Assembly (NCBI GenBank): GCA_007570785.1
Contig: ML660201.1
Coordinates: forward strand, 41,120,863 to 41,184,862
Direction of reading: 5' to 3'
DNA length: 64,000 nt
Source of the DNA: Antilocapra americana
Taxonomy: Eukaryota > Chordata > Mammalia > Artiodactyla > Antilocapridae
In this document: positions 23,476-35,396 of the stretch, in pieces
Layout of the letters: each line of letters opens with the position of its first letter
Position numbering within the stretch: position 1 is the first letter of the stretch
Program-made: the position numbers and the translations under genes
Notes under the pieces: model-generated
What the model saw: only the letters and a program-made list of their open reading frames with translations
Told to the model about the DNA's origin: nothing
The model's database searches: none

Positions 23476-23989
23476 CATTGAACACACCACTTTCAGTCTT
23501 TTTTTCTGGAAGGGTGGAAGTATCTGTGCAACGTTTTTCGCCAATCCACACAACTTGAACACCACCGATTTCATCAAGGAAATGTCAGTCCTCACATCAA
23601 TTATGTTAATTGACCAAATTTCAGATACTCATCAAATATAAAGAATATTGAGCCAGTTTTGGTAGTTGACTCTGGCATGTCAGCTTTTAACTGAACTCTT
23701 TCATAGCTAATTAACTACCCCTGGAGAATTTATTCGCAGTTGGGAAATACACCCATTGACCAAGACACCCCCTCCACACAGACACACACATCATACCATG
23801 TATGCTGAAATATTTTAAAGTAAATGACAGACAGTATAACACTCTGGTACATGTTAGAGCACAAAACCTTACTTGCTGGTTCTCCACTTTTCCTGAGGGC
23901 TGTTGATTAGCAACCTTTATTGCATTCCTACAGTATATAAATCACTGGGTTACAGGCTGTGGAAAGCAAAATAATAAAATATAATAACA

Positions 23990-24117
23990 ATAGCAAAAAT
24001 TTATTGAGTGTTTCTAGGTGCCAGGCACTGTGCTAAGTGCATTGCATGTGTTATTTAATTTAATCTTTAACATAATTTGATGAAGGTGGTACTCTTATTA
24101 TCCTCATTTTGCTTATG
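23990..24117 (-). repeat. MIR SINE, antisense
   Basis: TTTATTGAGTGTTTCTAGG, TGCCAGGCACTGTGCTAAGT, GTTATTTAATTTAATCTTTA and ACTCTTATTATCCTCATTTT match the minus strand of MIR closely. Confidence 0.85.
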
Positions 24118-27100
24118 ACACCTTTGATTTATTCTTGACATTTGGAAGGCTGGTGAGTAAGTCCATGGCCATTGCCGTGAGTTGCTTGAACACATATATT
24201 TGCAGTGGAGAGACTTTGCAAAACAGCATTGTCCACTTGAGCCACTTGTTGATAGGAATAGAAGTTCAAACCAGGAGAGACTCTTCCTCTTTGATCTCTT
24301 TTTCTCTTCTCCCCAAGGTCTTGATCTTTAACCTCTGTTTACTCCCTAGGAATCTGCTACTTCTTCCTTTCAGCTCTGTCCTTGGCTCTGTATCAACCAT
24401 TTCTCCCGCCCCCAACCCCCACCACACTTCTTTGGAATTGGAATGAGAGGATAGAGGAAAGTAGATTTTGAGATCTTACACACTGAAGGAGTAAAGGGAA
24501 GAACAGTGACCCAATTTAATGTAGGTTTGTGGTCATCTCTAAGACAAACAAACGTTTCTAGTTTTAAGGTACCCACTTTTTAATAAAACCAGGATGAATT
24601 ATAGTAATTGAGTGGTTTAACACATCATACTGTTGGGGGGCAGGAAGCTTGGGGTGATCCTGCTTCTTGAGGATCCAGATATATGGAGGTTCTGCCATCT
24701 TGTAGCTCCACCATGTGGAAAATGTATCTTTCAGAGTCTCAAGGAAGGGAGGTGTAGATAGGAAGTGATGTATGACGCTTCTGCTTACATTTCATGAATG
24801 GCACCATTTTCCCACAAGGGGGCTGGAAAGAGAGATTGCTCCAGTGTCCAGGAAGGAAAGGCAAATTGGATTTGAGTGAGAACTAGTGGTTACTAGTCAC
24901 AGTGACTTCTAGATTTTAGGTTATTTTCAGTGTTTTTGTCTTTGGAAGCATACTTCCATACATTACGCATACTTCCAACTTTGAATCTGTCTCCCCATTT
25001 GAATGATTGCAAGTTGAATCAAATTCAAATATACTGTTAACTCAAGTCTACTATTAGGAAAAACAAACAAATGACACTTTAAATGTGAAATAAAACTGTA
25101 TTGGGAGTTTTTGTGTATATTCCAGTTTCATTTTCTTATAAAGTTGTTCTTTGTGATAGCATGTTTATTCAATGCCTGACATGTTGTCAAGTAAGTAGTA
25201 TTTAATCTGTGAAAAATTTTCAAGTGGCCCCTTTTTCCTCTCAAGTGTTTTTTTCCCCTTTCTCTCAAGTGTTGCTGTAGTCATTTTAAGATGGAAATGG
25301 ACCGTTTGATTTTTTAGAATTATTTATGACGTATCAAGTAGCAAGTAGTGTTTTGTCACAACACTGAAACTGTTTCTGAAGGCCCGTGTGAAATATGGCA
25401 GAAAGGTCAGGGAGCTTATGTACAGAACTTCTAGAAACATACCTCACCATTGGAACTGGTTATAATTCCTGGGTGCTGACATGAAGATTAATAATGTTTA
25501 ACTCTGATTTTGGCAATTTTTGCCAATTTCATTGCCATGGTCATTTTCTTTCAAGTTATTACCTGGAACTGAAGCGATAAAAAAAGTGCTTCATGCTTTA
25601 TACTGCTAGGTAAAAGGTTAAATTTTCATATGTTACATGCTTTTAAACATACACACACATGAACCCACATACAGATACAAATATACACACAACTGGATCA
25701 GAAGGAAATGACTAATTCTCCTAAAATGAAAAGATTGTCTTAGTTTTAACATTATGTGACTAGTTCCCATGTGGTTAAAAAATATGTAAAAACTGGAAAT
25801 TCAACCTATGGGTCTTTGTGCTCTGACAATATCATGCAGTTCTAATTTTCTTTTGTTTTTCTGGGAAATGATGGTGCTCTTTGCTTTGCCAAGTTTTATT
25901 ATTGAGTCAACTGCCAAAGTTTAAAAGAGAGAGTCAAGGGCCTTTAAAATTATTTGGTGTTGAGTGAAGAGGTAGAGAAAGGTATTTCATATTCCCAAAC
26001 ATTTTAACTTTTATGTCTCTACCTGATGTTGGAATATAATCTAAACTTGAAGGCTTTTCTGATTCTTTTAAAAAGCGAAGTATACTATCAAGTGAAGTTC
26101 AAATATTAGAGAAGGGAATTTTAATCCTACTCACTGATACTCAGTTTGGAACTACATATTCTAATTTTTAATAGACTATCTTCTTTCTGGCCTGATTCCT
26201 GTGTTTAAAGTTCTGTGCATCAGAAGGTCTGTGCGCCTGCTTGTGGTTTTGCACCATCTGGAAGTTAAAATTTGACTTTAGAATGATGTCATGCTTGCTT
26301 ACTACAAACTGGGCTAATGTTGGTTGGGAATTGGATGTAGTTCAGGTCAACATTTTATCTTAAAAAAAAAAAAAACCCTTAAGCTTCATTTCTTTATTCT
26401 AGGAGGCTGTGCAAAGCTGTACAGATAGAGTGAAGGTGATTGAAGGCCACAATTCAAATTCCTTTGAAGCTAAGTACATGCTGTCAGGTGCATGGACAAT
26501 AAACTCACAAACAGAAGACCTTGGCTGGCACAGACTCCCTCCTGTCATATAGAGTTTGGGTGTTGCGAGTAGTGTGTTGATCATGAGCAACTTTGCTCTC
26601 TGTTTTGTTCCTGCAGAAATAGTCTTACTTAAGTCTTACTTAATAGTCCTTACAAAAGCTCTGGTTGCTGTTTTAATCTCTTATGGACTTAGTAAGATGG
26701 AGCAAGACATTGAAAGATCACATAGAGCCAGAAGGCACTACAAATGTTAAGCTTACTATTGATCAATTAGAGAGTTTCTTCTGAAACTTTCTCTAGCATC
26801 GCTCACTACCTCCCATGTTGTAATTTATTTATATTATGGATTTGGGCATTTCCTTTGTCCAGATAAAGACCACCATCTTTGATAAGTAGAATGTGGGGCT
26901 AATTGGACCGTAGTTTCTTCTCCAATTTGCACAGAGTCCTAGTCAGCCTATATGCAGATCCCTAAAACTGAATGTGTAACCCTTTCTAACCACTGCTGTA
27001 ACCTGCAGTGATCAACATGTTTTGCCAATTTTGAAGGAACCCACTAAATGCTACCCTTTTATGTATAAACTAAAAATCACATTTTTTCACCAGATAAGAG

Positions 27101-27776
27101 GAAAGCTCAAAGAGAAGTACCGATGTTATTCCAAGTTGGTAGATGAAGATAAATTTTTACATAGACCCCTTGAGAATCTGGAATGTTTAAGCTTTAGTGC
27201 AACTGGCATGAGTTTTTCATTTAGGAAAGGGGAGGTCACCAGGATATGAATTTCCCCTTCACCTCTGTCCCTCTATCTTGATAGCCATTATGTGAGAAGG
27301 GGCAGAGCTATCTGATGTTTGCAGACTCAGCAGTTCTCACCTCCTGAAACCACGGAGTGTGCATCCTCTCTCATAATGCAGTCAGGGTCATTCGGCCAGC
27401 GGGGCTTCCAGCACTTGTCAGCTCCTCTGCCCTTTCTGGGATCTCCCAGCTTCATCTTGCTGTCTGGGACAGAAACTAGAATACCTCTCTGCTTACCTAC
27501 TTTCCCATCACCTTTGACATTTAGAAACACTACTTCAGCCCTCCTTTCTTCAACAGGGGTAAGAAAAGGAGATTCTTCCCTGATAATTTTTTTTATTTCT
27601 AGTATTTTCTTGCCCTCATGTGTTCTACCTAGGACTGATTACTGTCTTTAAAATCATAAAATGCCAGATACTTAGAGATAGTCCTTACCTCTTTGATTTA
27701 TAAATGAAGAAACAGGCTAAAGACTTAGTGTGGGCAAGTGAGAGTTATTTGCCCTCATCCTCACAGGTAGAAGTAG
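24118..27776. other. intronic sequence without recognised genes
   Basis: About 3.6 kb with no supported exon. Simple sequence: (CA)-rich 25650-25690 and an A run near 26362-26374. At about 27655-27770, ATAAATGAAGAAACAGGC suggests a MIR-like relic. Short open frames (27022-27249, 27319-27651) lack coding character or splice context. Confidence 0.45.
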
Positions 27777-27980
27777 CGCTGGTCACTCAGTGGTATCTGA
27801 CTGTTTGTGACCCCATGGACTATAGCCTGCCAGGCTGCTCTGTCCTTAGGATTCTCCAGGCAAGAACACTGGAGTGCGTTGCCATTCCCTTCTCCAGGGA
27901 ATCTTCCTGACCCAGGGATTGAATGCAGATCTCCTGCTTTGTAGGCAAATTCTTTACTGTCTGAGCCACCAGGGAAGCCC
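27777..27980 (-). repeat. Bov-tA SINE, antisense
   Basis: Left: GTGACCCCATGGACTATAGC. Right: head complement TCTGAGCCACCAGGGAAGCC. Flanks AGGTAGAAGTAG (27765-27776) and AGATAGAAGCAG (27981-27992) are a diverged target-site duplication. It lies 1.3 kb upstream of the ERC2 exon. Confidence 0.93.
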
Positions 27981-28611
27981 AGATAGAAGCAGAACCTAAA
28001 ACCTAAGTGTCTTCTTTCCTTTGTTCCAAATCGCCTTTGACTCTTTGTCCTTATAATATTTATATATCTATTTATTTTGGCTTATTACAGTATTCCTGCT
28101 CCATTTTAAAAAAAGTTTTTGCTTTTTTCTGTGTTCATCTAAACTTTACTTGCAAATAGTATAATGAGCAAATGTTCAACAAGATATGCTATGAGATGCA
28201 GCTGTCCCCAGCTTACCCCTGTCCCATTCTTCTTCCTCAAGATCACCTCTTTAAACTCTTTATGCCTGGTTATTTTGCTATCTCTCAATAACATGCTTAG
28301 TTGCTTCCTAGTGTTGATGTTGCTTCTATCTATCCAATTCCCAGTGTGGAAGGTGAGGATTAGAGTTGTCTGTCAGGATCCCAGTGTCCTGTGTCACCCA
28401 TATAAACATTTTTTGCACATGATCTTTGGAATGTTAACATTAAAAAAAATAAAGCTTATGTTTCCCCATTCTATTACCAACATTTGAAAAGCAGAAATTA
28501 TAGAAATCTAAATTTTCTCTTTAGTGCTTGTAAAGCAGTCTTTTATGAAGCTGAAGAATGGGTGTTGTCCACAGCGTTTTCTTTCTCTAACAGTGGTTAC
28601 TTGGTCTTGGC

Positions 28612-28626
28612 CACACGTCTTTTTCT
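28612..28626 (+). repeat. target-site duplication, left copy
   Basis: CACACGTCTTTTTCT, identical to 28827-28841. Marks the 5' side of the short antisense L1. Confidence 0.85.
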
Positions 28627-28826
28627 TTTTTTTTTTTTAATATAACTGGAGATATTCTCTTTTTTTTTTAAATTGTTTTTGCCATACATTGTCATGATAT
28701 CACCATGGGTTTACATATGCTTCCCCTCCGGAACCCCCCTCCCTCTTCCCTCCCCCCCTGGGAAATCTCCCTGCACCAGCCCCGAGCATCAATCCTGGGC
28801 TGGCGATTGATTAGACATATGAAAAT
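28627..28826 (-). mobile_element. young 5'-truncated L1 3' end, antisense, perfect duplication
   Basis: T-rich left end (complement of the poly(A) tail), then TTTTTGCCATACATTGTCAT, GGGTTTACATATGCTTCCCC and the complement of the 3' UTR polypurine tract, ending GCTGGCGATTGATTAGAC. The 15-bp flanks CACACGTCTTTTTCT (28612-28626) and (28827-28841) are identical. It ends 430 bp before the ERC2 exon. Confidence 0.92.
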
Positions 28827-28841
28827 CACACGTCTTTTTCT
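28827..28841 (+). repeat. target-site duplication, right copy
   Basis: CACACGTCTTTTTCT, identical to 28612-28626. Confidence 0.85.
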
Positions 28842-29203
28842 AATTTAGGAGTGTCCCTCTGTTGCCAGTCTTGTTCTCCCAGATGCCGTGGCATGGTTCA
28901 TTGTGTTCTCTGTAATCCTGGAGGATGCTACATGGCATGAACAGTGTTGTACCCTCCCTGGGCCCTCAAAGATTCAGAGAATTCATGTGTTTTGATTCCC
29001 AACGTTTGGCTTCACAACATGAGATGACTTCATAACGTCTTATTTCATATAAACCTTATAATTAAAACATATACCTCATTGATCAGGTACACATGCATCA
29101 GGATTTTAAGGTAGATGTAGGCTTTAAAACACAGCCTGGAGTTGCCCATGAGCAGTGTTTGATCACACTGCTCAGAAGGTGCCTCTCAGTGCAGGACTGG
29201 TAG

Positions 29204-29256
29204 TTACTGATGACCTCTCTGTAAAACTGCAACCTTTTTCTTTTTCCTGATTTCAG
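29204..29256 (+). promoter_or_regulatory. 3' splice site of the ERC2 exon
   Basis: A pyrimidine-rich run (about 29234-29254, mostly T with C) ends in CAG at 29254-29256. A branch-point-like TTACTGA lies at 29204-29210, putting the candidate branch A about 47 nt before the exon, a usual distance. A second weaker candidate, CCTGAT near 29246, is too close to be favoured. The first exon bases are GTA, so AG is followed by GT, but the reading frame and donor fix the boundary here. Confidence 0.85.
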
Positions 29257-29424
29257 GTAGATGCACTGAGATTACGGCTAGAAGAGAAAGAATCTTTTCT
29301 CAATAAAAAAACGAAACAGCTGCAGGACCTCACAGAAGAGAAGGGGACACTGGCTGGAGAGATTCGAGACATGAAGGATATGTTAGAAGTGAAGGAAAGG
29401 AAAATCAATGTTCTTCAGAAAAAG
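29257..29424 (+). CDS. ERC2: ERC2 internal exon (active-zone scaffold coiled coil)
   Basis: Open in frame for 56 codons, starting V-D-A-L-R-L and ending N-V-L-Q-K-K. It is rich in Glu, Lys and Leu with hydrophobic residues at heptad spacing and no Pro, as expected for the long central coiled coil of ELKS/CAST proteins. ERC proteins are cytosolic scaffolds of the presynaptic active zone that bind RIM, Bassoon/Piccolo and liprin-alpha. From memory of the family, ESFLNKKTKQLQDLTEEKGT and GEIRDMKDMLEVKERKIN are ERC2-type; ERC1 has ETMLNKKTKQIQDMAEEKGT here. The length (168 nt, phase 0 at both ends) lets it be included or skipped without shifting frame. It is flanked by a canonical acceptor and donor, so it is a real exon rather than a retrocopy. 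I saw no neighbouring ERC2 exon; the next expected coding block (starting IENLQEQLRD) does not appear downstream. Identification as ERC family is very secure; ERC2 over ERC1 is strong but from recall. Confidence 0.93.
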
Positions 29425-29430
29425 GTGAGT
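29425..29430 (+). promoter_or_regulatory. 5' splice site of the ERC2 exon
   Basis: The exon ends AAG and is followed by GTGAGT, a near-perfect match to the vertebrate U1 consensus. The coding frame continues only a few codons past it, which agrees with the exon ending here. Confidence 0.9.
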
Positions 29431-30329
29431 ACCTGACGTAAGCACTTCAGATTGAGAATTGGTATTATCCATATTTTGTCATTTCAGAGAAACTTTGAGT
29501 GTGTGGGAAAGACGAAATAATTGTTAAAGAATTTTAGATTAGGGAGTGTAAACTTTAAACTTAGTGATATTTAACTTACTGGTGATTGTATGATGTCAGT
29601 TTTAGTACAGCTTGATGAATTTACTGATTTAATCACCTGGAAACTAAATAGTAAATTTTTTTTTCATTTGCTACCTTAAACATAGAGCTAATTGTACAAA
29701 TTTAGATATAAATCTAAAATTTATCATTAATTTTTCCTTTTCTTTACTGAGAATTGAGCAGTCAATGTGTTCTGTGGGTCTTAAAGGTATTTTAGGTGCA
29801 TTTTGTATTTGCATAAACTTGAGTAGCTCTTATTCTGTCAGACTCATACAGATCTTAGTGGGTATGAAGTAATATTTACACCCATTACTTAGTTGGAGTC
29901 AGTGAGACAATGTGTAGTAAGTTGTAATACAGTGACTTAACACAGAAGATGCTGGACCTGGCTAGGGCTCTCCTTTCTTTCATTTTCTCCACAGTAGGGA
30001 ATCCAGATTTGGGGACAACACCCAGATTTTTCCTTTGAAGAATTTGTTTGCTACTGTGTACAGTTTTGGTGGGATCAAAGGGTACCCTGCCTTCCCCAGA
30101 GAAAAGGGTAGGCAAGAAGAGAAACGAATACCCACTCTTTTAAGAGAAAGAAGCTGTTGGGAAACACATAGGAATCTGAGCAGAAATGAGTGTGGAGAAG
30201 CAGGAGCTGGCTGGCCAGGGTACTGCCATAGACAGGCATGTCACCAGGCAGCTGCAGACAAATGGTATCTAACTGGCCCTTTTCCTGGTGACATTTGCTA
30301 CTATCACCTCTCACCTTATTTGTATCAAC
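29431..30329. other. intronic sequence just downstream of the exon
   Basis: No repeat or further exon recognised. A T run lies near 29657-29665. The open frames at 29885-30376 on both strands lack family resemblance. Confidence 0.5.
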
Positions 30330-30485
30330 AGCACCCTAGCTGTTTTTCCTGCTTCAACTCTTACTTTTCCTACTGAGGGTTCTTAACATACAAACTGGAG
30401 TAATGCTTTTAAAACAGAAAACTGTTCGTATCACACTCTGGCCAAACCTCTCCAGTCACAATAAGCTACCTAATTTGTGGGGCCA
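30330..30485 (+). repeat. L2 LINE fragment, sense
   Basis: TGGAGTAATGCTTTTAAAAC, GTTCGTATCACACTCTGGCC and AAACCTCTCCAGTCACAATA resemble the L2 text GTGATCCTTTTAAAAC, TCAGATCATGTCACTCC, AAACCCTCCAGTGGCTCC. The following 30486-30620 segment (GGGGCCAAGTGCAAGATG, ATGGGGCCCTTCTGAG) is another old repeat I cannot name. Confidence 0.5.
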
Positions 30486-30639
30486 AGTGCAAGATGAAAC
30501 TGTAAGACCTTTTATTCAGACTTTATTGAGAATTTCAGGTTGGTCATAGTGAAGCATTAAACTAAGTATGGGGCCCTTCTGAGTACGGGACCCTGATGTA
30601 CGTACGCAAGTTGCATGCCTACGAAGCCACGTCTCCATC

Positions 30640-31870
30640 CTCAGTGGTTTCCATCCTCACAGGATATTCTCGTTAGTTACCTATTTTATACATAGGAGTC
30701 TGTATATATCAACCACCTCCATTACCCAGTTCATCCCAGCCCCCCTCCCTCCTGTATCCATGTTTGTTCTCTACGTCTGTGTCTTTGTTACTGTTTTTCA
30801 AATAAGATCATCTGTACTTTTTTTTAGATTCCACATACATGTGTTAAAATATGATATTTCTTTTTCTGACTGACTTCATTCTGTATTCCAGTCTCCAGGT
30901 CCATCCTCACCTCTATAAATGATGCAATTTTGTTCCTTTTTGGGCTGAGTAATATTCCATTGTATATATGTACCTCATCTACTTTATCCATTCCTCCGTT
31001 GATGGACATTTAGGTTGCTTCCATGTCCTGGCTATTATAAATAGTGCTGCTGTGAACATTGAGGTGCATGTATCTTTTCAAAATATGATCTTCTCCAAAT
31101 ATATGTCCCAAAGTGAGATTGCTGGATCATATGTTAGCTCTATTTTTAATTTTTTAAGGAATCTCCATACCATTTTCCTGAGTAGCTGTACAAATTTACA
31201 TTCCCATGAACAGTGCAAGAGGGTTCCCTTTTCTCCATACCTTCTCCAACATTTATTATTTGTAGATTTTTTTAATTATGGCCAATCTGATAGTGTGAAG
31301 TGATACCCCATTTTAGTTTTGATTTGCATTTCTCTAATACTTAGTGTTGTTAAGCATCTTTTTAATGGGCCTCTTGGCCATCTGTGTGTCGTCTTTGGAT
31401 AAATGTCTATTTAGGTCTTCCATCCTTTTTTTTCATTGAGTTGTCTTTTTTTTTATATTAAGCTTCATCAACTATTTGTATATTTTGGAGGTTAATCCTT
31501 TGTCAGTTGCTTCATTTGTAAATATTTTCTTCCATTTTGAGGATTGCCTTTTCATCTTATTTATGGTTTCCTTTACTGTCCAAAAGCTTTTAAGTTTAAT
31601 TAAGCCCCGTTTATTAATCTTTGTTAAACAGTGTTCTGCCTATGTTTTCCTCTGAAAGTTTTATAGTATGTGGCTTTATATTCGGGTCTGTAATCCATCT
31701 CAAGTTTTATTTTTAATGTATGGTGTTAGGGAGTATTCTAATTTCATTCTCTTGTATATAGCTCTCCAGTTTTCCCAAGGCTTTTTTCTCCATTGTATAT
31801 TCTTTCCTCATTTGTCATAGGTTAGGTGACCATATGTCTGTGGGTTTATCTCTAGGATTTCTAGATAGTT
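30640..31870 (-). mobile_element. older L1, antisense, ORF2 C-terminus plus 3' UTR
   Basis: Complement of L1: ATTCCATTGTATATATGTACC, CTATTATAAATAGTGCTGC, TAGTTTTGATTTGCATTTCTC, TTGTATATTTTGGAGGTTAATCC, TCTCCATTGTATATTCTTTCC. More diverged than the bovine-type L1 at 52127, so an earlier insertion. Frames are thoroughly broken. Confidence 0.9.
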
Positions 31871-31874
31871 TTTT

Positions 31875-31965
31875 AAAATACTCCTTTCCATTATGGTTTA
31901 TCCTAGGAGACTGGATATAGTTCCCTGTGCTATATAGTAGGACCTTGTTTTTTATCCATTCAAAG
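31875..31965 (-). mobile_element. L1 3' UTR fragment, antisense
   Basis: CCATTATGGTTTATCCTAGG, GATATAGTTCCCTGTGCTAT, AGTAGGACCTTGTTTTTTATC is the complement of the common artiodactyl L1 3' UTR text. It directly follows the ORF2-derived piece, so either a separate insertion or a rearrangement of that L1. Confidence 0.75.
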
Positions 31966-34353
31966 CTCCCTCATTCTTGAAGAGTAAATGGCAGCACTTT
32001 ACTCAATAAAGATTTTGGGAAGGCACTTTCAGTGCAGAAGTGACAAAGTTTCTTTTGCTGATATGAATATTTCAAAATTTTTAACTGCCTCCTCCTGCCC
32101 TCTCCACCAGATTTAAAAGTTTGGGAATCAGTTTGGAAGTTCTAGAATAAAGCCAGTTAAATATTATGGCTCCTTTGGACAATAGGATAGCAATCCCACT
32201 TATTTAAACTGTACTGATGATGGATTTGGAAATATTTCATGTATATTTGGAGAGGTTGTTTAGCTTAAAGTTTTCAACATAGTGATGGGGAAGGAGTACT
32301 ATTAAATCTGCAGTGTAAAAGATAAATAACATCTAAAGAAGCAATGCACACAATTCAAAAACCACTTCAAAATGTGGAAATAATACAGGAGCTGATGAGC
32401 AAAGGAAACTCAGTCTTTGGGACTGAAGACTTTTTAGAGTTTTGACCACTTGGCTGTTTTAGGTAGGGAAGGCCCATTGGAGCAGCATAAGCTTTGGATT
32501 AGGGTGTGTTGGCATGGAAGAGTAATAAATTCATGTCAATGTCAGAGGTTCAGTGTTACTTAATGTTTCATTCTCATAGATTCTCTGGCAACCAGCACTG
32601 TGTTTTGATGCCAGTAGAACTGGGTATGCTCCTTTCATGGCCATGTTGAACCTGGTGAAGCTAGGCTTGCACCTCATGTCTGTCAGCTTTGCTTTCAAAG
32701 CCCGGGGTCTCAGAAGTCTTGTGTACTCCATAAGCCACGTGCACAGGTCACGTGTCTGGGCAGCAGGCGCAGACATTATGCTCTAAGCCTTTTGTTACTT
32801 GAGGAAGGAAGTGAAATTGACTAAACAGAGAATCCCAGGTGGCATGATATCTCTGCTCAAACTTTTGTAGGAAAACAGAAGTCATCGATAATAGATTTGG
32901 TCCTCCCATACATGTTTTTGGCTTTACTCCATAGTTCCAAGAAATAGAATTCTCTTAGTACAGATCAAAAAGATGCGTTTATGAAAAACAGTCTGGAGCA
33001 TTACCCCCATGTAGCTGTGACACTGAAGTCAGAGGAGCAGCACGATTTTCACGCAGCAGCCATAGCATCCTGTCCCCATACCTGAATTCAAGCTGCCACT
33101 GGTGAAGCGCTGCCTTTTGGTAGGAAATGTCGTAAAGCCTTGATGACATTGTGCGTTTGGAAAGTGTATAATGACTAGGATTTTAGAACATGGTAGCATG
33201 ATTTGAACCAGATCAAACTGACACTGCTGTGTAGCTCCTAGACTCTTGCAGCATAAATTGACTCCCAAGAAAAGTTTTGGGTTTTTTTTAAGCCATTAAG
33301 TTGGACGAAACTTCTATCTCCATTTTCATTCTAGGTCTCAGTCTCACAAGCAACGTGAATTTATAGAGCAGATGTACTTTATTAGGAGTAGAGAAACAGA
33401 TGGTGATCTCTTTGGATGCTAAATTCACTAGCTGCCTAGTGAGCGTCATGGATTGCCCTGTGGGTTGGAAAGGGCAGGGAAAGAGAAGTGTATAGTTCAC
33501 TCCTGGGAGTGGTGAGTGTGGACCTGCCCACTTGAGCAACTTTATTGTATCCATTTGGAAATATGATGAAAATTCTGTATGACAACAGAGGAAAGAAAGC
33601 TATAGGAGTATGGTTATTAGTGTAGTGAGTTGTTTCATGAAATGTATATTAAAAAGTTAAACTCAAGAAGATGACTATGAAACAGATTTCCATGTGAGTA
33701 TAAAATTGATGTAAGGTTGGAAGACTTTTGACTTTTTGACTCATTTGAGCTCTTTTTCAGTGTTGAACATTCAGTGATAAAGATATTTATTGGCAAATCT
33801 CTTAGTTTTTTAAACATGTGAAAAAGCATATTTATTTTGCATTTACTAGTGTTCCCTATGTGTCATTCAGTCACTATTCTAAGTCCTGGAGGTTTAAAGA
33901 GAAAAAAGACATTCTCCAGTCCCCAAGAAACTGTCAGGCTGGTTGGGGAGGTAAACTTGCATAATGTGGTCTGTTAGTAGAAACAAAGCACCTGATGGAT
34001 GCAAAGATCAGAAGCTAGTTTATGCTACCTTAAGCAAAACAGTATTTACTACAAGAATATCCAGAGCCCCAGTAAATTGCTGGTAGAACCAGATTAGGGA
34101 TGATCAAGAATCAGGACAACTCTAGGAGACCAAGAGAAAGCAGACAGTGCCTTGACCATATAACGCAGAGTTTCTGGTTAAGTGTCTTCTCTGACACTGG
34201 CCACCCTCATACCTTTGCCTCTTTGCCCTCACATCATGCTGTTGGTCAAGATTCAAAGTCCTGGGCCAGAGTTTGAAAGTTCACACAGTTGCCTCTCATT
34301 AGCAGGATCTAACCAGACCCTACCTAAAAGGAGTCTGGGAAATGCGGTTCTCT
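31966..34353. other. intronic sequence without recognised genes
   Basis: Mostly unique. A probable L2 tail, antisense, lies near 33845-33990 (CATTCAGTCACTATTCTAAG, TCCTGGAGGTTTAAAGAGAA, AGTCCCCAAGAAACTGTCAG). Minus-strand open frames at 32531-33829 show no domain. Confidence 0.45.
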
Positions 34354-34604
34354 CACTCCAGTACTCTTGCCTGGAAAATCCCACGGATGGAGGAGCCTGG
34401 TAGGCTACAGTCCATAGGGTCACAAAGAGTCGGACATGGCTAAGCGACTTCACTTTCTCTTTTCACTTCCATTCATTGGAGAAGGAAATGGCAACCCACT
34501 CCAGTATTCTTACCTGGAGAATCCCAGGGACAGAGGAGCCTGGTGGGCTGCCGTCTATGGGGTCGCACAGAGTTGGACACGACTGACGCAACTTAGCAGC
34601 AGCT
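34354..34604 (+). repeat. Bov-A2 SINE (dimer), sense
   Basis: Two related monomers in tandem. The first is CACTCCAGTACTCTTGCCTG to GGACATGGCTAAGCGACTTC. The second begins CATTGGAGAAGGAAATGGCA and ends GCAACTTAGCAGCAGC. This is the Bov-A2 dimer layout. It has low divergence and no tRNA head. Confidence 0.93.
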
Positions 34605-35396
34605 TTACTCCTGAGCTTTCCACTCAATTTTTGTGCCACTTAGTTTGGGAGGTCTTTGCTGCCACTGTAGACTGGGAGAGCTTTTACACCCCCAAGAGAA
34701 CCATTGTTTTTCTTTTTCTTTTTTTACTCCCTTTGAAGTTATGCACCCCTGCACCCCTGTAGTGAATGTTGTCTTCCTTTTCAGGGCTAAGGTCCTTGAG
34801 TGCCCAAGCCATCATAATCAAGATACCTCCAGCTCCTTGCAAAGTTCTTTTCAAGTGATGGTCCTCAGTCAGTATGCATATGGTGAATAAATTATGTCAG
34901 TAAATTCTGAATGAATGAGAATTTGGGAGAAATCGCTTTGAGAGTCACTTCAGCCCAAGAATATTGTTAGCTATACAAAGAGTCATTTGCCCCAGTGAAA
35001 TGTCAAACCCACTTGTTCCCAGAACAGTGTATTCTGTGTAGGCTGCAAGATGGAACTGTCCTGTGAATAGAAAAGCACAAGTAAGGAAATAATTGCTGCT
35101 TTACCTGCATCTGTTCCATTACTCTGGGCAAGTAAAGATGGATGAAGACTCTGAGTGAGGGAGCGTAGTCACTCTTCCTTAATTTTCCCTTTTAGTAAGA
35201 AGAAAATGTCGCATTTACAGAAAATATTGCTTTGTTCCACAAAGACAATGCTTCTTCTTCCATTTCTGATTTGTAACTTACTGGTTTATTAGAGGCATGT
35301 CATTTAATAAGAATGATACAGTGAAATTGCTGACTATCAATGGTAATTTCCAATTATGATCATGAAGATGATCATCTATATAACAGAAGAATAATG

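Larger units (their letters stand above)
1..29256 (+). other. ERC2: intron upstream of the ERC2 exon (5' part outside window)
   Basis: No other ERC2-like coding segment, CpG island or promoter is evident in these 29 kb, and the interspersed repeats listed separately occupy much of it. ERC2 is known to span very large introns in mammals, so a single exon in 64 kb is expected. That the stretch belongs to the gene rests only on its position 5' of an internal exon. Confidence 0.85.

Noticed and set aside
29257..29424. Assignment to ERC1 instead of ERC2
   Set aside because: ERC1 has a different wording at several positions (ETMLN, IQDMAEEKGTQ, KVNVLQ), whereas this exon reads ESFLN, LQDLTEEKGTL and KINVLQ, as recalled for ERC2.
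29885..30376. A second exon just downstream of the ERC2 exon
   Set aside because: Open frames exist on both strands, but none resembles the next ERC2 block (IENLQEQLRD...), and I found no acceptor-exon-donor arrangement.
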